A stretch of 64,000 bases of DNA from Prauserella halophila (GTDB lineage: Bacteria; Actinomycetota; Actinomycetes; Mycobacteriales; Pseudonocardiaceae). Shown here one piece after another: positions 33,364-41,603 of the stretch. A program made the position numbers and the translations under genes. The stretch lies in contig NZ_JAMTCQ010000014.1 in NCBI RefSeq assembly GCF_024171895.1, forward strand, positions 147,941 through 211,940. Reading direction: 5' to 3'. Below the pieces are notes generated by a model, which had not been told where the DNA came from, did not search any database, and worked only from the letters and a program-made list of their open reading frames with translations. The stretch's first letter is position 1, and every line of letters begins with the position of its first letter.

Positions 33364-34854
33364 TCAGTCTGCCGAATCGGCGGGCGGGCTCGTGCCACCG
33401 GTTGCCGTTACGGATGTATCGCCGCTCGTCGGGTCGTGTTCACGGGGTTCCGGTTGTCGGCCGGTCTCGTCCTGCGGGCCGGTCTCGTCCTGTGAGGTGG
33501 TGTCACGCCGCGGGCTGCGTCCGCCCCGTTTGCGGATTTTCCTGCGTGATCGTCGGCCGGTGTGTGGCTCGGGTCTTCGACGCGGTTCCTGCGCGTCGGG
33601 TGGCGGCGTGCCGGCGGTGTCGTTTCCGGCGGTGTCGTCGCCGTGAGTGCCGAGGTCCGTCTCGTGCGCCGGTGGGGTGGCGATTCTCCGGCCGGTGGGT
33701 GTCGTGATGTGCAGCGTGCCGTCCGGGTTCAGCCGGAATGTCCAGCCTGCGGTGTGCTTGACCCGGTGGTGGGGTCGGCAGAGCCCGATGAGGTTGGCTG
33801 CGCAGGTGGGTCCGTCGCAACCGTGCGGGACGACGTGGTCCAGGTCGACGTGGTCGGAGGGCCGGTGGCATCCGGGGAAGCGGCAGGTGCGATCGCGGAC
33901 TTTGACGTAGTCGGCCAGCGCCTTCGGCGGCCGGTACCGGGTGCGGCCGACGTCGAGTGGTGCGCCGGTGTGGGGATCGGTGATGATCCGCCGCCAGGTG
34001 GATGTCGGGTCGTGGGCGATCGCACGCGCGACGGAGGCGGGCAGTGGGCCGTGCCCGGCGAGTTCGGCCGGGTCGTTCGCCAGCCCGGCCAACGTGGCGA
34101 GGTCGATGTGGACGAACACGTCCGCTTTCGTGGACGGTCGCGGCGGTGCCGGTGGTGTGACGGGCGCCGGTGACGGTGTCTGCGCCGGCAGCGGGCTGGT
34201 TGCCTCCTTGTCGTGGCCGAGGGGGTCGTGACCGAGGAGGAAGCCGCCGTAGACGTCGGCACGGAGCTGGTCCAGGCTCCGGCGGTCGCCACTGCGGCGC
34301 AGAGCTCGGGCCGTCGTGTCCACTCGAGCGTAGGCGGCCTGGGCCGTTTCGGCCGGCAGCTCTCCGGCCAGCGTGGCCATGGTGCCGTCGCCGTGCGTCA
34401 GCCGAACATGTCGTTGTGCGCGTTCGTGTTCGGCTCGCTCGGACTGTCCTTCGGGGTCGACGTCGAGCACGGCCTTCTTGACGGTCCGTTGGATCGACCC
34501 GGCGGTTGCGCCCGCGAGACGGTCGGCGACCAGGTGGTCGACCCGCGTCGCCAGTGTGTCCGGCAGTGGGGTGGTCGGACCGGCGACCTTCGAGGCCTTC
34601 ACCAGGTCGACCTCCCCGCGGCGCAACGCGTCGAGCGTGCGGGGCAGCCGCGTCACCAGTTGTGTTGCGAGCTCCAACCGCCGCCGGGCGAAGCTTCCGG
34701 CCCACCCGAGCGCGACTCCGACCTCCGCGGCGGACTCGTCCGTGCATCCGCGCACGTCCACGAATCGCGCGGTCGCGTCGACGAATCGCGCGTGCAGCCG
34801 TGCGATGTCCTGCTCGATGCGGACCGTCTCGTTCAGCTCTGCTTCCCCGGTCAT
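33364..34854 (-). CDS. DUF222 / HNH endonuclease domain protein (intact copy)
   Basis: About 496 residues. The N-terminal DUF222 domain (about 1-240) contains RRSLDQLRADVYGGFLLG. A proline-rich linker follows, then an HNH nuclease domain with CRFPGCHRPSDHVDLDHVV and CRPHHRVKHTAGW, which carry the zinc cysteines and the catalytic histidines. The C-terminal ~90 residues are charged and of low complexity. These genes occur in many copies in actinobacterial genomes and are often associated with mobile elements (the 13E12-like REP family in mycobacteria). The activity is unproven. A related but decayed copy lies at 1491-2337. ATG 34854 is chosen as the more likely start; 34896 is an alternative. 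Confidence 0.87.
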   Translation of the reverse strand: MTGEAELNETVRIEQDIARLHARFVDATARFVDVRGCTDESAAEVGVALGWAGSFARRRLELATQLVTRLPRTLDALRRGEVDLVKASKVAGPTTPLPDTLATRVDHLVADRLAGATAGSIQRTVKKAVLDVDPEGQSERAEHERAQRHVRLTHGDGTMATLAGELPAETAQAAYARVDTTARALRRSGDRRSLDQLRADVYGGFLLGHDPLGHDKEATSPLPAQTPSPAPVTPPAPPRPSTKADVFVHIDLATLAGLANDPAELAGHGPLPASVARAIAHDPTSTWRRIITDPHTGAPLDVGRTRYRPPKALADYVKVRDRTCRFPGCHRPSDHVDLDHVVPHGCDGPTCAANLIGLCRPHHRVKHTAGWTFRLNPDGTLHITTPTGRRIATPPAHETDLGTHGDDTAGNDTAGTPPPDAQEPRRRPEPHTGRRSRRKIRKRGGRSPRRDTTSQDETGPQDETGRQPEPREHDPTSGDTSVTATGGTSPPADSAD

Positions 34855-35313
34855 CACCCGTCCGATGTTACGGATATCGAGAGTCGTTGCGAACACCTGT
34901 TCGTGTACCGGGAAACTTCGAACGGTAATTGTCTCGGCCTTGTCCGCGGCGAACGAAAGTCACCACTCGCGCACGCCCGACGTTCGCCTGGGGCGTGTCG
35001 ACCGTCCTGACCACGCTCGGCGCTCCGGTGTGAGTGGGTTTTGTCGAGACGTCCGGTATCGACTGGTTGCGCTGGTCGTGTGTCACCCGAACGGCCGTGG
35101 AGCGGGCAGGCGCAGCACAGGCGGCAACGGGTGGCGCCGCCACGGTTCAGCAAAGACGCTCGGTTCAGCAAAGACGCTCGGTTCAGCAAAGACGCTCGCG
35201 GCAGCAAGGGCGCTCGCTGCCGCGACGCGGCACCGGATAGCCGCTCCCGGATCCAGGCGGGCAGGCAGAGACGTAACGCTCACGGCGACGTCGTTGCATG
35301 GGAGGATCGCGCC
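34855..35313. other. intergenic region with 18-bp repeats
   Basis: About 460 bases between the divergent HNH and Nif3 genes. I see no supported gene. GC content drops slightly near 34855-34960, where the HNH promoter should lie. The most visible structure is the 18-bp tandem array at 35143-35214. A Shine-Dalgarno GGGAGG precedes the Nif3 start. Confidence 0.5.
35143..35214. repeat. 18-bp tandem repeat, four units
   Basis: Three perfect consecutive copies of CGGTTCAGCAAAGACGCT (35143-35196) and a fourth, diverged copy (35197-35214). The unit is less GC-rich than its surroundings. It is non-coding as far as I can tell and lies 100 bases upstream of the Nif3 gene. Confidence 0.9.
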
Positions 35314-36177
35314 ATGTCCGCCACCGCCGCCGACTCCGGCACCGCCACCGCCTCCGGCCCTCCGGCCGTCGCCGACATCGTTGCTGCGCTGGACACGGCG
35401 TATCCTCGCGAGCTCGCAGAATCGTGGGATGCGGTCGGCCTCGTGTGCGGCGATCCGGCCGAGCGTGCCGACCGCGTTCTCGTCTGTGTCGACCCGGTCG
35501 CCGCCACCGTGGAGGAGGCCCTCGACCTCGGCGCGCAGCTGATCGTCGCCCACCATCCGCTGATGTTGCGCGGTGTCCACGGCGTCCCCGCGGACACCGC
35601 GAAGGGCTCACTCGTCCATCGCATGATCCGCGAGGGCGTGGCGCTGTTCTGTGCGCACACCAACGCCGATGCGGCCGCCCCCGGCGTTTCCGACGCGCTG
35701 GCCGTCGCGATCGGTCTCGACGTCGAGCGTCCCCTCGTCCCGCACGCCGACGGCGCCCACACCGGCCTCGGCCGCATCGCCGTGTTGCCGGAGCCGGAAC
35801 CGTTCGCGGCGTTCGTCGAGCGCGTCGGCGCGGCACTGCCGGCCACCGCCCCCGGCGTCCACGGCGCGGGCGAGGCCGACCGCCCGATCCGCACCGTGGC
35901 GGTCTCCGGCGGCGCGGGCGACGGTTTTCTCGACACGGCGACCGCGGCGGGCGTCGACGCCTACGTCACGGCGGACCTGCGGCACCACCCGGCGGGTGAG
36001 CACCTCGAGCAGCCGGGCACGGTCCCCGCACTGGTGGGTCTGACGCATTGGGCGAGCGAGTGGCCGTGGTGCGGCCAAGCCGCCGAGGTGATCCGGGAGG
36101 CGGGTAACGTCGAGGTTCACGTCTCCACCCGGTGCACCGATCCGTGGAACGTCCGAGCGAACGGGAGTACGAAGTGA
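35314..36177 (+). CDS. Nif3-like dinuclear metal centre hexameric protein
   Basis: A 287-residue member of the Nif3/YqfO family. Conserved metal-binding segments are visible: ESWDAVGLVCGD near the start, LIVAHHPLM, LFCAHTNADAA and LRHHPAGEH near the C-terminus. The family forms toroidal hexamers with a di-metal site; the substrate is not established (GTP cyclohydrolase-like activity has been discussed). ATG 35314 follows GGGAGG at normal spacing. It overlaps the following zinc-ribbon gene by four bases. The order Nif3, zinc-ribbon, RNase H matches Rv2230c-Rv2229c-Rv2228c of M. tuberculosis. Confidence 0.9.
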   Translation: MSATAADSGTATASGPPAVADIVAALDTAYPRELAESWDAVGLVCGDPAERADRVLVCVDPVAATVEEALDLGAQLIVAHHPLMLRGVHGVPADTAKGSLVHRMIREGVALFCAHTNADAAAPGVSDALAVAIGLDVERPLVPHADGAHTGLGRIAVLPEPEPFAAFVERVGAALPATAPGVHGAGEADRPIRTVAVSGGAGDGFLDTATAAGVDAYVTADLRHHPAGEHLEQPGTVPALVGLTHWASEWPWCGQAAEVIREAGNVEVHVSTRCTDPWNVRANGSTK

Positions 36178-36911
36178 AGGCAGACCCGTCCCTGCAGCGT
36201 GAGTTGCTGGACCTCGCCGAAATAGACGCGGAGCTCGCACGTGTCGCACACCGGCGCCGGAACCTGCCCGAGCTGGCCGAGATCGAGGGTATCGAGAAGA
36301 CCCTGCGGGACAAGCGGGATGCGCTCGTGACCGCGCAGACGTCGGCGTCCGATCTGGAACGCGAGGTGACGCGGCAGGAGCGCGAGGTCGACTCCGTGCG
36401 CGCCCGCGTGGACCGAGACCGCAAGCTCATGGAATCCGGTTCGGCCGGGGCGAAGCAGCTGACCGAGCTGGAGCACGAGCTGGAAACGCTCGCCCGCAGG
36501 CAACAGGTGCTCGAGGACGACCAGCTCGAGCTGATGGAACGGCGCGAGGCGGCCGACATCGAGGTGCAGCGCGCGGCGGCCGAGGTCGACAAGGCGCAGC
36601 AGGATCTCGAGGACGCGGTGACGCGGCGCGACGAGGTGCTCGCCGATCTCGATGCCACACAGGCCCGCCGGGACGCCGATCGCGGCGCGCTGGCGCCGAA
36701 GTTCCCGGAGGCGCTGCTGCAGACGTACGACCGCGTGCGCCAACAGCGCGGGATCGGCGCCGGACACCTGCGCGCGCGCCAGTGCGGTGCGTGCAAGCTG
36801 GAGCTCGACCGCAGTCAGCTGTCGGACATCAAGAACGCCGCCGCCGACGACGTCATCACGTGCGAGAACTGCGGCGCGATCCTCGTTCGTACCGGGGAGT
36901 CGGGCCTGTGA
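36174..36911 (+). CDS. coiled-coil zinc-ribbon protein (CT398-like)
   Basis: A 245-residue protein. Residues about 8-185 are a long, heptad-like coiled coil rich in Glu, Arg, Leu and Ala (for example RDKRDALVTAQTSASDLERE). Residues about 195-240 are a zinc ribbon with CGACKLELD and CENCGAIL, four cysteines. This combination is the conserved 'zinc ribbon domain-containing protein' of actinobacteria and other bacteria (Rv2229c-like). Its function is unknown, though structural relatives suggest a nucleic-acid or protein scaffold. GTG 36174 overlaps the Nif3 stop (GTGA), and the next gene starts inside its stop the same way, so the three form a tight operon. Confidence 0.88.
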   Translation: MKADPSLQRELLDLAEIDAELARVAHRRRNLPELAEIEGIEKTLRDKRDALVTAQTSASDLEREVTRQEREVDSVRARVDRDRKLMESGSAGAKQLTELEHELETLARRQQVLEDDQLELMERREAADIEVQRAAAEVDKAQQDLEDAVTRRDEVLADLDATQARRDADRGALAPKFPEALLQTYDRVRQQRGIGAGHLRARQCGACKLELDRSQLSDIKNAAADDVITCENCGAILVRTGESGL

Positions 36912-38107
36912 GCGGACATGTCGTCGTCGAGGCCGACGGTGGTTCGCGCGGCAATCCCGGGCCCGCCGGCTACGGCGCGGTGGTGAAGGACGCCGACACG
37001 GGCGAGGTGCTGGCCGAGCGGGCCGTGGGAATCGGCACCGCGACCAACAACGTCGCCGAGTACAGCGGCCTCGTCGCGGGCCTCGAAGCCGCGGCCGCAG
37101 CCGGAGCGTCCACTGTGGACGTAAAAATGGATTCCAAGCTCGTCGTCGAGCAGATGTGCGGGCGGTGGAAGATCAAGAACGCCGCGTTGCAGCCGCTGGC
37201 GCTCGAGGCGCGTGACCTCGCGGGCCGCTTCGATCGGGTGCGGTACGAGTGGATCCCCCGCGCGAAGAACTCGCATGCCGACCGGCTCGCCAACGAGGCC
37301 ATGGACACGCAGGCCTCCGGCGGCGCCGCCGAGCCGGAACCGGCCGCCGAAGCCGAGCAGGCCGCGTTGCCGCTGAACGAACCAGCCAAGGCGGACACCG
37401 CCAAGGCGGACACCGCTGCGGCAGCCACCGCCGGGTCCGCGAACGCCGGCGGCGCGCCGACGGGCTGGACGGGCGCCACGGGAACCCCGACGCGACTGCT
37501 GCTCGTCCGGCACGGGCAGACCGAGATGTCGGTCGACCGGCGCTACTCCGGGCTCGGCGACGTCGCGCTGACCGAGACGGGCCGGTGGCAGGCGCAGGCC
37601 GTGGCGAAACGACTGGCCGGAATGGACGATGTACGCGACGCCGATCCCGTGATCGTCGCATCGCCGCTCACGCGCGCCTCGGCAACGGCGCAGGCCGTCG
37701 CCGAGGCGCTCGGCACGTCGATGGAGACGCTGCAGCCGTTGCGGGAGACCGATTTCGGCGCCTGGGAAGGGCTGACGTTCGCCGAGGCGTCACGGCGCCA
37801 CCCCGACGTGCACAGCAGGTGGATGAGCGACACGTCGGTGCCGCCGCCGGACGGTGAGAGCTTCGACGTCGTGTACGCCCGCGTGCAGCAGGCCTACGAC
37901 CGGTTGATCCAGCAGTACGCGGGCCGGACGGTCGTGGTCGTCAGCCACGTGACGCCGATCAAGATGCTGCTGCGACTGGCGCTCGACGGCGGCGCGTCGC
38001 TGCTGTTCCGGCTGCATCTCGACCCGGCGTCGCTGTCGATCGCCGACTTCTATCCGGACGGCAACGCCAGCGTGCGGCTGGTCAACGACGTGTCCCACCT
38101 TCGGTGA
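36908..38107 (+). CDS. bifunctional RNase HI / histidine-phosphatase (acid phosphatase) protein
   Basis: A 399-residue fusion. Residues about 1-138 are RNase HI-like (VVEADGGSRGNPGPAGYGAVV with the first catalytic Asp, then NNVAEYSGLVAGL with the Glu, and VKMDSKLVVEQM with the next Asp). After an Ala/Glu-rich linker (about 140-195), residues about 198-395 form a histidine phosphatase domain with RLLLVRHGQTE and the second-half SHVTP. The fusion is known from Rv2228c, where the C-terminal domain acts on alpha-ribazole phosphate in cobalamin synthesis (CobC-type). The link to cobD in this neighbourhood agrees. GTG 36908 overlaps the previous stop. The rnpB gene starts 33 bases after its stop. 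Confidence 0.92.
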   Translation: MSGHVVVEADGGSRGNPGPAGYGAVVKDADTGEVLAERAVGIGTATNNVAEYSGLVAGLEAAAAAGASTVDVKMDSKLVVEQMCGRWKIKNAALQPLALEARDLAGRFDRVRYEWIPRAKNSHADRLANEAMDTQASGGAAEPEPAAEAEQAALPLNEPAKADTAKADTAAAATAGSANAGGAPTGWTGATGTPTRLLLVRHGQTEMSVDRRYSGLGDVALTETGRWQAQAVAKRLAGMDDVRDADPVIVASPLTRASATAQAVAEALGTSMETLQPLRETDFGAWEGLTFAEASRRHPDVHSRWMSDTSVPPPDGESFDVVYARVQQAYDRLIQQYAGRTVVVVSHVTPIKMLLRLALDGGASLLFRLHLDPASLSIADFYPDGNASVRLVNDVSHLR

Positions 38108-38140
38108 CACCCGCCGACGGGGACCGAGTAGCCTGATCGC

Positions 38141-38572
38141 CGAGGACGAGTTGGCAGGGCGGCCGCGACGCCGCGCCCGCGTGGCGTGGTTTCGAGGAAA
38201 GTCCGGACTCCGCAGGGCAGGGTGGTTGCTAACGGCAACCCGGGGTGACCCGCGGGACAGTGCCACAGAAAACAGACCGCCCGGCGGTGCTGCACCGGTG
38301 CCGGTGGCGCCGGTGCGGTGGCCGGGTAAGGGTGAAACGGCGGTGTAAGAGACCACCAGCGTCCCGGGCGACCGGGGCGGCTCGGTAAACCCCACCCGGA
38401 GCAAGGTCAAGAGGGAGCCTCAGGGCTCCTGCGCAGGCGTTCGAGGGCGGCCCGTCCGAGGCTTGCGGGTAGACCGCTGGAGCCTGCCGGCAACGGCAGG
38501 CCGAGATGGATGGTCGCCGCCCACGGCCGAGCCGTGGGAACAGAATCCGGCTTACATGCCAACTCGTCCTCC
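38141..38572 (+). ncRNA. rnpB: RNase P RNA, bacterial type A
   Basis: The catalytic RNA of RNase P, which matures tRNA 5' ends. The 5' strand CGAGGACGAGTTGGCA at 38141-38156 pairs with TGCCAACTCGTCCTC at 38557-38571 to form P1. Inside are the universal core sequences GAGGAAAGTCCGGACTCC (CR-I; near 38194-38211), ACAGAAAACAGACCGCC (near 38266), GGTAAGGGTGAAACGG and AAGAGACCACCAGC, and near the 3' end GCTTGCGGGTAGACC plus CAGAATCCGGCTTACA (CR-V). The length, about 430 nt, is normal for actinomycetes. Boundaries are set by the P1 helix and could shift by a few bases. Confidence 0.95.
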
Positions 38573-38776
38573 CACCTGCGCCGATTCTCGGATCAGGTCT
38601 CTCACCTGCACTTTTACCGTTTCCGGACGTTGGCCGACATCGGCAGCTGGTAGGCTGACTCGCCGCTGGGGCGCGGCGGATGCAAGGGGATGATCGACTC
38701 ATTGCGAGGGACGAGCACACCCGGAGCTCTGCCGGATGACGGTGGGCAATCCCGTGCGCTGGTCGGAGCGGGCGGC

Positions 38777-39049
38777 ATGAGCGACGGGGAGCCGGCACGT
38801 TACGTAGTCACCGCCGAGCCGGACATCGATACCGACCCCGTTGTGGCGCATTGGCGCGCGAAGGCCGGTGCCTACGGAGTACGGCCACATCCCGACGACG
38901 CGGCGGCGATGCATGCGCAGACCGACTCGATGCGCGGCATCATCCCCGACGAGCAGCTCGTGGAGGACGAGAAGCTCCTGGTCGCGGTGCTGCAGTTGCA
39001 GGCGATCGAGGCCTACGCGGGCGGTTTCGAGTTCCACCGTGACCGTTGA
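38777..39049 (+). CDS. small hypothetical protein downstream of rnpB
   Basis: A 90-residue acidic protein that I do not recognise (MSDGEPARYVVTAEP start). It is soluble, with no transmembrane or signal segment and no cysteines. It ends with an amphipathic helix (EKLLVAVLQLQAIEAYAGGFEF). ATG 38777 has GGAGCGGG seven bases upstream, so I prefer it; an in-frame ATG at 38690 would add 29 residues but has its purine run directly against the start. It lies between rnpB and a methyltransferase gene on the same strand. Codon use looks coding. Confidence 0.55.
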   Translation: MSDGEPARYVVTAEPDIDTDPVVAHWRAKAGAYGVRPHPDDAAAMHAQTDSMRGIIPDEQLVEDEKLLVAVLQLQAIEAYAGGFEFHRDR

Positions 39050-39144
39050 CTCCTGCGAGGTCGGTCCGGGTGCAAGCCGTCGTGGCCACGGGGCTCCGCC
39101 CGGGTCCGGTCGCCGACGGAAGCGAGTGCTCGCGGAGGTGGCCG

Positions 39145-39819
39145 GTGTCGACAGCTGACGTACGCGACGCCTACGGCAGGCGGGCTCTCGAGTACGCCGA
39201 CTTCGCCTGCGCGCCCGAACTCATGGCCGAACCGGACCGGAACCTCGTGGCCCGCTGGGCCGCGAGCGTCGACGGCCGCATCGTCGACGCCGGGTGCGGA
39301 CCGGGACAGTGGACCGACTTCCTCCGCCGCAACACCGACGAGCACAGCACCGACGACCACACCATCGACGAGCACAGCGTCCGCGTGGGCAGCCGCGTCG
39401 AAGGTGTGGACCTGGTGCCGGAGTTCGTCGACATCGCCCGCGCGCGATTCCCGTCCACCCCGTTCCGTGTCGCCGAGCTGGATGCACTCGGCGTCCCCGA
39501 CGGCTCGGTGGCGGGGATCCTGTCGTGGTACTCGATCATCCACTCCCGCCCCGACGACGTGCCCCGCATTCTCGGCGAGTTCGCGCGCTGCCTGCGCGAC
39601 GGCGGCAGTCTGCTGCTCGGTATGGCCCGCCAGGTCGACGGCTCGCGGGTCGAACCGTTCCCGCACGCCGTCACGACCGCCTACTTCTGGCCGGTCGAGG
39701 AGATGTCGCGGCTGCTCCTCGACGCGGGATTCCACGTCGAGGAGAGCGAGACCCGCGACGATCCCGGTCATCGTCCCCATGCGGCACTCGTCGCCCGCCG
39801 GGTCTGCGACGTGGCGTGA
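39145..39819 (+). CDS. class I SAM-dependent methyltransferase
   Basis: A 224-residue methyltransferase of the UbiE/Methyltransf_11 type. SAM-binding motif I is RIVDAGCGPGQWTDFL near 40-55, followed by a loop with a His/Asp/Glu-rich insertion (TDEHSTDDHTIDEHS, an imperfect tandem repeat) before VEGVDLVPEFVDIAR (motif II). Motif III/post-I reads GILSWYSIIHSRPDDV, and RDGGSLLLGM is motif IV-like. GTG 39145 is chosen because GGAGG lies six bases upstream and the fold starts there; the open frame reaches 39046. Substrate unknown. The acceptor could be small molecule or cofactor. Confidence 0.83.
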   Translation: MSTADVRDAYGRRALEYADFACAPELMAEPDRNLVARWAASVDGRIVDAGCGPGQWTDFLRRNTDEHSTDDHTIDEHSVRVGSRVEGVDLVPEFVDIARARFPSTPFRVAELDALGVPDGSVAGILSWYSIIHSRPDDVPRILGEFARCLRDGGSLLLGMARQVDGSRVEPFPHAVTTAYFWPVEEMSRLLLDAGFHVEESETRDDPGHRPHAALVARRVCDVA

Positions 39820-39888
39820 CCGGCGGGCGTTGCCCGGGCGTACCGGGGACCTCCCGGCGCCGAGAACTGCCGGAGGTAGGTTGGCAGC

Positions 39889-40194
39889 ATGACCTTCGCC
39901 AACGTGGGAACGCTCGGTGCGGTGCCCGGGAGACGTGATGAGCTCGCCGCCCACCTTTCCCGGCGCAGCGACGTGCTCGGCGAGGCGGGCTGCCTGCTTT
40001 ACGAGGTCGGAGTCGGTGAGGATCCCGACACGGTGTACGTCATGGAGCTGTGGACCAGTGCCGAGGCGCACCAGGCGTCGTTGCAGCTGCCCGCCGTCCG
40101 GGAATCGATCGAGCAGGCGCGCCCGATGCTCTCCGGCGTGTTCGGCGGCTTCCGCTTCGACGTCGTCGGCTCCCCGCTTCGCGACACTCCGTAG
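39889..40194 (+). CDS. antibiotic-biosynthesis-monooxygenase (ABM) domain protein
   Basis: A 101-residue ferredoxin-fold dimeric alpha-beta barrel protein of the ABM/YgiN type. The features are the first strand NVGTLGAVPGRRDELAAHL, the central GCLLYEVGVGEDPDTVYVMELW, the helix with SAEAHQASLQLPAVRESI, and FGGFRFDVVG at the end. Family members include quinol monooxygenases, haem-degrading enzymes and unknowns; no metal ligands are recognisable. TAGGTT at 39877-39882, six bases before the ATG, could drive a leaderless message, but GGAGG at 39872-39876 could also act as a distant Shine-Dalgarno. Confidence 0.78.
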   Translation: MTFANVGTLGAVPGRRDELAAHLSRRSDVLGEAGCLLYEVGVGEDPDTVYVMELWTSAEAHQASLQLPAVRESIEQARPMLSGVFGGFRFDVVGSPLRDTP

Positions 40195-40814
40195 GACGCG
40201 GGGTAGGACGCGGGTCCGGTCGTCCCGCTACGCGCTCCGGCCCTGTTCCGGCGATGGCGGTCGCACCGCCATCCGGTTGAAGCATCGCCATGTGGCCGAA
40301 ACCGACCCGAACGGGTGATTAGACCACTTACAGTGGTTCTTCACGCGGGGTGAGCGGTGCGACGGGGTCGGTTTTCACCGGATCGGTCAGATCGTTCGGT
40401 TCGGAGGTCTATACAGGGCCTTTACACAGTGGAGCGCTGTGATACGGCCGAACGGGTCATGATTCACTTGTCGCGCTGGCGCATCCCGTGGCACGGCCGG
40501 GTACAGCGGAAACTCAGCGTGAGGTCGATCTTGGCGTTTGAGTGAGGCCATTCGCACACTAGGAAAACCGGGTGGTCACCGTTAACCCTGGAGCTTCGGG
40601 CAGTGATGATGGAGGTCGGACGAGGTGGGTGTGCACGCGCGCGGCGCCCACGGAGGCGGGACCCTCCTTTCAGGGGCGCGCTCCGGGTGTACGGGTCTTT
40701 GACCGCCACACGTCGTCACGCCATGATGTTGTTCGAACACGGGAAGTGCTGGACCACTCGCACGGTGTGGACCATCTGCACCGGCACCACACTCCAGGCA
40801 CTCGGGAGTAAGCG
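40195..40814. other. 620-bp non-coding region upstream of the T4SS-like cluster
   Basis: No convincing coding region: the open frames here lack ribosome sites and codon bias. It contains a long inverted repeat (40298-40376), a direct repeat of TAGGACGCGGG near 40191-40215, and relatively AT-rich segments near 40395-40430 and 40535-40580, where promoters could sit. GGGAG at 40804-40808 is the ribosome site for the first cluster gene. Length and structure suggest a regulated promoter or a 5' leader. Confidence 0.5.
40298..40376. promoter_or_regulatory. inverted repeat with central hairpin
   Basis: GAAACCGACCC (40298-40308) is matched in inverted orientation by GGGTCGGTTTTC (40365-40376, one extra T). 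Between the arms lies a perfect hairpin, ACCACT-TAC-AGTGGT (40323-40337). It could be an operator with two half-sites, a structured RNA, or the terminator of the preceding gene. I cannot decide which. Confidence 0.45.
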
Positions 40815-41078
40815 ATGACCACGATGACGCTTGCGGCACTGGCGCAAGGCGAGCTCGACACCGGAGGAGTCCGCAGTTGGCTCCTCGACAACGTTGTCCC
40901 GCTCGTGCTGCTCGCCGTCGCACTGCTGCTGCTCTGGCTGGGTGGCGGCAAGGGCGACAACGCCGGCGTGATGCGCAGACTCGGGGGCGTCGTGATCGCC
41001 CTCGCGCTCATCGGTCTCGCCGTCAGCGGGCTCGGTGTCGACGTCGGCGAGTGGCTCGCCGGCTTGTTCACAGGCTGA
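40815..41078 (+). CDS. small two-TM membrane protein, first gene of T4SS-like cluster
   Basis: An 87-residue protein with two hydrophobic helices (about 26-42, VVPLVLLAVALLLLWLG, and about 54-74, LGGVVIALALIGLAVSGLGV) joined by a short charged Gly-rich turn (GGGKGDNAGVMRR). Size and layout resemble VirB2/TrbC-type pilin or small membrane subunits of type IV secretion systems, but no sequence signature proves it. The ATG at 40815 has GGGAG six bases upstream. The next gene starts 15 bases after its stop, and seven further genes follow in the same direction, so it probably begins an operon. Confidence 0.7.
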   Translation: MTTMTLAALAQGELDTGGVRSWLLDNVVPLVLLAVALLLLWLGGGKGDNAGVMRRLGGVVIALALIGLAVSGLGVDVGEWLAGLFTG

Positions 41079-41093
41079 GGCGGGCTCGCGGAC

Positions 41094-41600
41094 GTGCGCA
41101 TTCGTACCGACGACGAGATCTATCGTGTCGACGCCGTATGGCTCGGCCCGCCGAAGGCGACGTTCCCGTGGCGTGCCCGGTACGTCGCCTGGGGCGTCGG
41201 CATCCCGTTGTTCCTGGTGATCCTGGGCCTCGAACGGCAGGTCGGCATCGGGTTCGGGTTCTTCAGTACGGCGTGGGCGTTCGTCCTGGCCATCGCGATC
41301 ACCCGGATGATCACCGCGAAGATCACTCACGAGCGCCCGCTGTCGGCGGTGTTCGCGATGTGGCTGCGTGAACTGCAGAGCCCGAGGGAGAAAACCCGCG
41401 CGGATGGCGGAGCCGCGAGCGCGAGCAAGATCAAGGTCCGGGCGGAGCGCCCGCTGCCGAAGCACAAGCGCGGGGCACGACCGGGCGGTCCCGCGTATCC
41501 GGTCCGACCCGGCGGGCCGGTGTCCGGACGCCGGCCGGCAGACAGCACAGCACGAGCGCACCGGCGCCCCGGCCGTACGCCGGCGCCGGTCGGGAGGTAG
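41094..41600 (+). CDS. PrgI/VirB3-like membrane protein
   Basis: A 168-residue protein. The N-terminal 30 residues are soluble (MRIRTDDEIYRVDAVWLGPP), then two adjacent hydrophobic helices lie at about 33-50 and 54-70. A long basic, Pro/Arg-rich cytoplasmic tail (about 90-168) follows. A small protein with a short N-terminus, a helical hairpin and position directly upstream of a VirB4-like ATPase is the usual context of VirB3 or PrgI proteins, which tether that ATPase to the membrane. The assignment is by context and topology. GTG 41094 lacks a strong Shine-Dalgarno sequence. The basic tail is much longer than in classical VirB3. Confidence 0.65.
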   Translation: MRIRTDDEIYRVDAVWLGPPKATFPWRARYVAWGVGIPLFLVILGLERQVGIGFGFFSTAWAFVLAIAITRMITAKITHERPLSAVFAMWLRELQSPREKTRADGGAASASKIKVRAERPLPKHKRGARPGGPAYPVRPGGPVSGRRPADSTARAHRRPGRTPAPVGR

Positions 41601-41603
41601 GCC

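Noticed and set aside
35143..35214. The 18-bp array as a CRISPR
   Set aside because: The units are directly adjacent with no spacers between them, so it is a plain tandem repeat.
40357..40545. 62-codon open frame before the secretion-like operon
   Set aside because: No ribosome site, no codon bias, no recognisable motif; probably chance in a less GC-rich patch.
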